From Ardenticatena sp. (GTDB lineage: Bacteria > Chloroflexota > Anaerolineae > Ardenticatenales > Ardenticatenaceae), in NCBI GenBank assembly GCA_015487975.1, contig WFOS01000004.1, forward strand, positions 1-64,000: 64,000 nucleotides of DNA. The letters are read 5' to 3'. A model generated the notes under the pieces. It was not told the origin of the DNA, made no database searches, and saw only the letters and a program-made list of their open reading frames with translations. Positions 60,360 to 64,000 of this stretch are shown here, piece by piece (position 1 is the stretch's first letter; each line of letters starts with the position of its first letter). The translations under genes were made by a program, and so were the position numbers.

Positions 60360-62222
60360 TCAGCCTTCTCCATCGAGTGCCCGCTTGACCTTTTCGGCAA
60401 CGGCGCGTGTCATGCCGGGCAGGGCGGCCAATTCGTCTACGCTTGCCTGTCGGATCGCGTCGAGACTGCCAAAATGGCGCAAAAGCCGAGCCCGCCGTTT
60501 CGGCCCAACGCCGGGAATCTCTTCCAGCGAGGAGCGCAAGCCCGCTTTGCACCGCAAGGTGCGCTGATAGGAGACGGCGAAGCGGTGCGCTTCATCGCGG
60601 GCGCGTTGCAACAGGTGCAGGGCGGGCGACGCCCGGTCCAGCTTGATAGGCTCGCGAACACCGGGCATGAAGATGACTTCTTCGCGCTTGGCCAAGGCAA
60701 TCACGGGCACGGTATCGCTCAGTCCAAACTCGTCCAGTACGGCGAGAGCAGCATTCAACTGTCCTTTCCCGCCATCGATGACCATCAAATCGGGTAGCAT
60801 GCCCCACCTGTCACCCCCTGGCTTGCGCTGCGCTTCACGCCAGTTCGTCAACCGTCGGCGCAACATCTCCTGCATGTTGGCAACATCATCGTTGCGCTGG
60901 TTACGCATTCTGAATTTGCGGTAATCGCTCTTACGTGGTTGCCCCTTCTCGAACACGACCATACTCCCGACAACGTGCGTGCCCTGCATGTGGCTCACAT
61001 CGTAGCACTCGATGCGCACGGGGGGCTTCGGCAAGCTGAGCGCCTGCTGCAATTCGTCGATTGCCTCGGTCTGGCGGCGTTCTTGCACCGCCCAATGTGA
61101 ACGCAGGTGTTCCAGGGCTTCCAGCGCATTGGCGGCGGCCATTTCAACCAGTTCGCGCTGTTTCCCCTCGCGCGGCACGCGCACCACCACATCGGCGCCC
61201 CGCTTCTGCTTGAGCCACTGGCGAACAATCGCCATCTCGTCCAGGTCGCGGGGGAGCAAAACTTCCTGCGGGACGGTGGCGGTCTGGTCGTAGAATTGCT
61301 GGATGAAGGACTGCATCAATTTGGCGTCGGCTTCCCCTTCGACATTTTCCAGCGTGAAGGTCTCGCGCCCGATGAGTTTGCCATTGCGGATGAAAAAGAC
61401 CTGCACCACAGCATCACGCTCATCGCGAGCAAAGGCGATCACGTCCTGGTCGCCGCCCCCCACATCCACCACCTTTTGCTGCTCGACCACGCGGCGCAAG
61501 GCCGCAATCTGGTCGCGCAAGGCGGCCGCCCGCTCGAATTCCAGCGCCTCGGCGGCGGCGAACATTTCGCGTTCCAGGTCACGCAGCAACGTCTCGTGGT
61601 CGCCGTCCAGAACGTCCATCAACCGTTGAATCTGGGCGCGGTAGTCAACCTGGCTGATGGCGCCAATGCAGGGCGCGGTGCAAAGGTCAATGTGGTAGTA
61701 GAGGCAAGCACGTTCATCGTTGCCAGTGATAGTTCGGTTGCAGGTCAGATATTTGAAGCGCTTGCGCAGGATATCCAGTGTTTCATGAACGGCCCATGCC
61801 GATGTGTAGGGGCCAAAGTAGCGCGACCCATCGCGCACCATCTGGCGCGTCATCATCACCTTGGGGTACGGTTCGTGCCATGTCACCCGAATGTAAGGGT
61901 AGCGTTTGTCATCTTTGAGGCGCACGTTGTAGCGCGGCTGATATTCCTTGATGAGGTTGTTTTCGAGTAGCAGCGCTTCTAGCTCGCTATCGGTAAGCCA
62001 GGTTTCGATCGTTTCGACCTGGCTCGTCAGGCGGCGGATTTTGGGCACGCGCTGACTGGCAGCATTCCAGTAGGAACGCACGCGGTTGCGCAAGTTTTTC
62101 GCTTTGCCAACGTAGAGGATATCCCCAGCGCGGTTTTTCATCAGATACACACCGGGGCGGCTCGGCAAAGCATCGAGCTGTGGCTTGATATGAGGCGGTA
62201 TTTCGTGCTTACGTCGTGCCAT
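60360..62222 (-). CDS. uvrC: Excinuclease ABC subunit C
   Basis: UvrC makes both incisions around bulky DNA lesions in nucleotide excision repair. The 620-aa protein has the GIY-YIG nuclease domain (PGVYLMKNRAGDILYVGKA, residues about 23-41), a UVR motif (LEFERAAALRDQIAALR), the RNase H-like endonuclease domain with IECYDVSHMQGTHVVGSMVV and VIDGGKGQL, and C-terminal helix-hairpin-helix repeats (IPGVGPKRRARLLRHFG). The start is the ATG at 62222 with GAGGAG upstream. Two short genes follow in the same operon. Confidence 0.97.
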   Translation of the reverse strand: MARRKHEIPPHIKPQLDALPSRPGVYLMKNRAGDILYVGKAKNLRNRVRSYWNAASQRVPKIRRLTSQVETIETWLTDSELEALLLENNLIKEYQPRYNVRLKDDKRYPYIRVTWHEPYPKVMMTRQMVRDGSRYFGPYTSAWAVHETLDILRKRFKYLTCNRTITGNDERACLYYHIDLCTAPCIGAISQVDYRAQIQRLMDVLDGDHETLLRDLEREMFAAAEALEFERAAALRDQIAALRRVVEQQKVVDVGGGDQDVIAFARDERDAVVQVFFIRNGKLIGRETFTLENVEGEADAKLMQSFIQQFYDQTATVPQEVLLPRDLDEMAIVRQWLKQKRGADVVVRVPREGKQRELVEMAAANALEALEHLRSHWAVQERRQTEAIDELQQALSLPKPPVRIECYDVSHMQGTHVVGSMVVFEKGQPRKSDYRKFRMRNQRNDDVANMQEMLRRRLTNWREAQRKPGGDRWGMLPDLMVIDGGKGQLNAALAVLDEFGLSDTVPVIALAKREEVIFMPGVREPIKLDRASPALHLLQRARDEAHRFAVSYQRTLRCKAGLRSSLEEIPGVGPKRRARLLRHFGSLDAIRQASVDELAALPGMTRAVAEKVKRALDGEG

Positions 62223-62485
62223 GCGCTCCTCCTCGGTACCGCCTACAATTGTACTCGCCGCCCCGGTGAAAACAAAGGGAAGGAATCGCTCCCGCCTCAC
62301 CAGTTAATCTGCCCCGTCCGACCAGAGCATGTGCGTCGATGACAATGATGGAAGTGCAGCTCTACCCGATGACGGAAACGGTGGGATTGTTGTTTGAGGT
62401 GGAGCAGGCAACGGGAGCCAGCATGGCGGTGGATTTTGGTCGTTTTGTGTCAAGTGAGAGAAGGGGAAGTAGCGTGCCGAATCTT

Positions 62486-62674
62486 TTAGGGATGCCCTAT
62501 CTTTTGTATACAAATATCTATCCAAACGAAAGCGCCAAGCACGCCTAGAAAGAGAGCGGCAACATAGAAAGGTGTTGTTTGAAAGTTTTCAAAGAAACCA
62601 CTCACTTTGAATAGAACACCAACGATAAGCATGACGCTCAGCGTCACTAAGGTTGCTTTCATCGCACTCCCCAT
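62486..62674 (-). CDS. Small membrane protein, 62 aa
   Basis: The start ATG 62674 is preceded by AAAGGAGGG 5 nt upstream, a strong ribosome binding site. The peptide has two hydrophobic segments (about residues 8-26 and 36-56) separated by FFENFQTTP, with the motif DICIQK at the end. No family was recognised. The region 62223-62485 between it and uvrC shows no gene. Confidence 0.6.
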   Translation of the reverse strand: MGSAMKATLVTLSVMLIVGVLFKVSGFFENFQTTPFYVAALFLGVLGAFVWIDICIQKIGHP

Positions 62675-62857
62675 AATACCCTCCTTTCTTTTGCACAACA
62701 CAACTCTCGCTCAATCAGTTTGTTGGCAGTGTGTGCCAGGACACTTGGGCGTTGCCTCGGGGTCACCCAACAACACGTTCACCCGCGCAAAGCGCCATGG
62801 TATAGACCAGGAGCACCAGAGCCAATACTTTTTCCATGCATTTCTGACTTTCGTTCC

Positions 62858-63106
62858 TCACCCACCCATGCCCAGCAGGGTTTTGCGGTCTCGATAACGT
62901 TCTTCGATTTTCCTCCGTTGTCGATAGAAATCTAAAGCTTGTTCAGAATCCAAATCGCTCATCACCCATACCAGTTCGACCTGCCTTGGCAGCCACTCGC
63001 CAATTACTTGCAGGCGCACCTTCCCCTTGTACCATAAGTTCCGGTACACGTGCTGTTCACCCCGCGCCAGATGCAGTTTCACTTCACGCCTTTCCTCATC
63101 AAAGAA
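62858..63106 (-). pseudogene. IS4-like transposase C-terminal fragment
   Basis: The open frame encodes about 82 residues with VELVWVMSDLDSEQALDFYR and RRKIEERYRDRKTLLGM, the region of IS4-type DDE transposases holding the final catalytic glutamate (KIEERYRDRK). The N-terminal part is missing, and the frame stops right after GMGG, where intact IS4 proteins continue. It is joined head-on at about 63107-63160 to the oppositely oriented fragment at 63161-63501. Confidence 0.75.
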
Positions 63107-63160
63107 CTTAGGCGGTGGAGCGCGACCCAGGCGGGATGCCGAAGAAGGTGGCATGCTCCC

Positions 63161-63501
63161 AGGGGCAGCAGGTGGCGGTACAGCCCAGCCGGACGGGCAC
63201 GTCCTTCGTGGCCCGGTTCGATGGGGCGGTGTGTGAAGCCTGTCCCTTACGGGAACGATGTCCGACCCAACCCCGGCAGGGCGGGGCAGTGCGGGCCTTG
63301 CGGTTCACCTGGCAGGACCTGCGGCGGGCAGCGGTGGAAGCGACAATCCAGAGCCTCAAGACCCTCTTTGCCGGCAGCAAAGCGCCGGTGCGGGGTCAGT
63401 TCCGGGTGATGAGCATGGTCCTTGGAGCGGCGGCGGTGGTGAACATCCGTCGGCGCCACCGTGCCTTCGGGGTGGGGAATGGAGCCAAAGGACAATCCCA
63501 G
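63161..63501 (+). pseudogene. Transposase C-terminal fragment (IS1182/DDE_Tnp_1_6-like), copy 2
   Basis: These 341 bp correspond base for base, without gaps, to 18660-19000, with CEACPLRERCPTQ, VEATIQSLKTLFAGS and VVNIRRRHRAF in the translation. Flanking sequence is unrelated on both sides, so the homologous block was copied as a unit. Neither copy has a complete transposase. Confidence 0.85.
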
Positions 63502-63592
63502 GGGCAGAAACAGCGGCTGTTTTCTTTCGTGCGTGGCTTTGGGCATGCCCGAATCAACTTTCAGCCCTGGCAAACTTCGCCTTTGGCTTGTA

Positions 63593-63808
63593 TCATCGCT
63601 TGCTAAGGTGCTGTTTTTGCAGTGAAATCAAATATATTGATACAGCTTCAGCTCGACAGCATGCCCCAATTTTCTTGTATATATTGCTCAGATGAGACTC
63701 TACCGTTTTTTCGGCAATTCCAAGTTCTCGGGCAATTTGCTTGTTAGTGAAACCGCGAGCCACAAGCAAGATTACCTCTTCTTCACGAGGTGATAACATT
63801 CTACTCAT
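63593..63808 (-). CDS. HTH-only LuxR-type transcriptional regulator
   Basis: The 71-aa protein is nearly all LuxR/GerE-type helix-turn-helix: MLSPREEEVILLVARGFTN and KQIARELGIAEKTVESHLSNIYKKIG. There is no receiver, autoinducer-binding or ATPase domain, so it resembles GerE-like single-domain regulators or a truncated response regulator. The ATG at 63808 has GGAAGGG about 6 nt upstream. It lies beside transposase debris, so a truncated origin is possible. Confidence 0.85.
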   Translation of the reverse strand: MSRMLSPREEEVILLVARGFTNKQIARELGIAEKTVESHLSNIYKKIGACCRAEAVSIYLISLQKQHLSKR

Positions 63809-64000
63809 GTATACCCTTCCTTTTTTGTATTTTTTGATATTCAACTCACGCTTGAGCGGCAACGCAGAGCAAGCGGAACACAGCAGAACGCGACCCATTC
63901 AAAGGGTGTTTCAATCTATCAGGTGGTTTCAGATGGTTCGCCATCAACCCCGATGTGGTGGGGCTAGCGCCAATGCTTAGGGCTTGTCTAGAAATAACTT

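Noticed and set aside
62339-62548. 69-codon plus-strand frame after uvrC
   Set aside because: It has no ribosome binding site, overlaps the better-supported 62-aa membrane protein, and shows no recognisable features.
1-64000. CRISPR array or phage cluster
   Set aside because: No regularly spaced repeats, cas genes, capsid, terminase or integrase genes were found; the giant amidase protein is not in a phage-like neighbourhood.
1-64000. tRNA or rRNA genes
   Set aside because: No cloverleaf with matching acceptor and T-arm sequences was found by eye; a tRNAscan-SE run would settle this.
63978-64000. Possible IS terminal sequence GGGCTTGTCTAGAAATAACTT at the right edge
   Set aside because: It resembles ends of some IS elements, but no matching inverted repeat is inside the window and the element would lie beyond the edge.

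Overview
The window reads as chromosomal DNA of a GC-rich, probably monoderm-like bacterium. The best guess is a member of the Chloroflexota close to Ardenticatena/Anaerolineae. This is inferred from the large SRP RNA with an Alu-type domain, the GlmL/MutL-like protein, long Thr/Pro-rich linkers, a MalEFG-type sugar importer and the absence of outer-membrane biogenesis genes. No 16S rRNA or tRNA gene was seen, so the assignment is not proven. Gene density is high and most genes lie in short, tightly packed operons, many with ATGA overlaps. Several sigma-70-like promoters are visible, mostly with 16-17 nt spacers.

Layout. 1-3.4 kb: a 94-bp dispersed repeat, then plsX-fabF-NERD-like protein. 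3.4-4.3 kb: an orphan CsoR-family repressor with its operator, then the SRP RNA with promoter and terminator. 4.4-8.3 kb: flippase-like membrane protein, FAD oxidoreductase and UDP-glucose dehydrogenase, a plausible envelope glycolipid or polysaccharide group. 8.3-12.9 kb: a heterodimeric M16 protease pair, acpS, a GNAT and a hydrolase. 13.0-18.0 kb: lacI-type regulator plus sugar ABC importer. 18.0-19.0 kb: a graveyard of repeats and a transposase fragment. 19.0-23.8 kb: M16 protease, folP, a metallo-hydrolase and a GH13 glucosidase. 24-30.4 kb: housekeeping genes (OYE-type reductase, ndk, rsfS, Lon-like domain protein, FIST sensor, aminotransferase, zinc ribbon, efp).

30.5-37.0 kb holds a metallo-hydrolase, a candidate 180-nt structured RNA of unknown class, and a likely operon of antiporter, cell-wall amidase, histidine kinase and membrane protein. 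37.0-49.1 kb is the most unusual part: six co-directional genes (membrane-anchored acidic protein, degenerate GlmL-like ATPase, beta-barrel/KOW-like protein, a glycosidase-like protein with carboxypeptidase-regulatory-like repeats, a 244-aa protein sharing its C-terminal domain, and a 1602-aa amidase/glycosidase/Ig/discoidin protein) ending at a strong terminator.

49.2-51.3 kb carries the methylmalonyl-CoA mutase B12 subunit, MeaB and a GNAT. 51.3-54.5 kb carries comEC and radC. 54.7-58.9 kb has a BtuF-like protein without signal peptide, a secreted YckD/DUF2680-like protein, a zinc-ribbon membrane protein and lepA. 58.9-62.3 kb holds uvrC with two downstream genes. The right end (62.5-64 kb) holds a 62-aa membrane protein, two transposase fragments (one a 341-bp direct repeat of the fragment near 18.7 kb) and an HTH-only LuxR-type regulator.

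Functional threads: fatty-acid/phospholipid synthesis (plsX, fabF, acpS), sugar uptake and alpha-glucan use (ABC importer, LacI, GH13), cell-surface polymers (flippase, Ugd, amidases, glycosidase-like proteins), and translation (SRP RNA, EF-P, RsfS, LepA).
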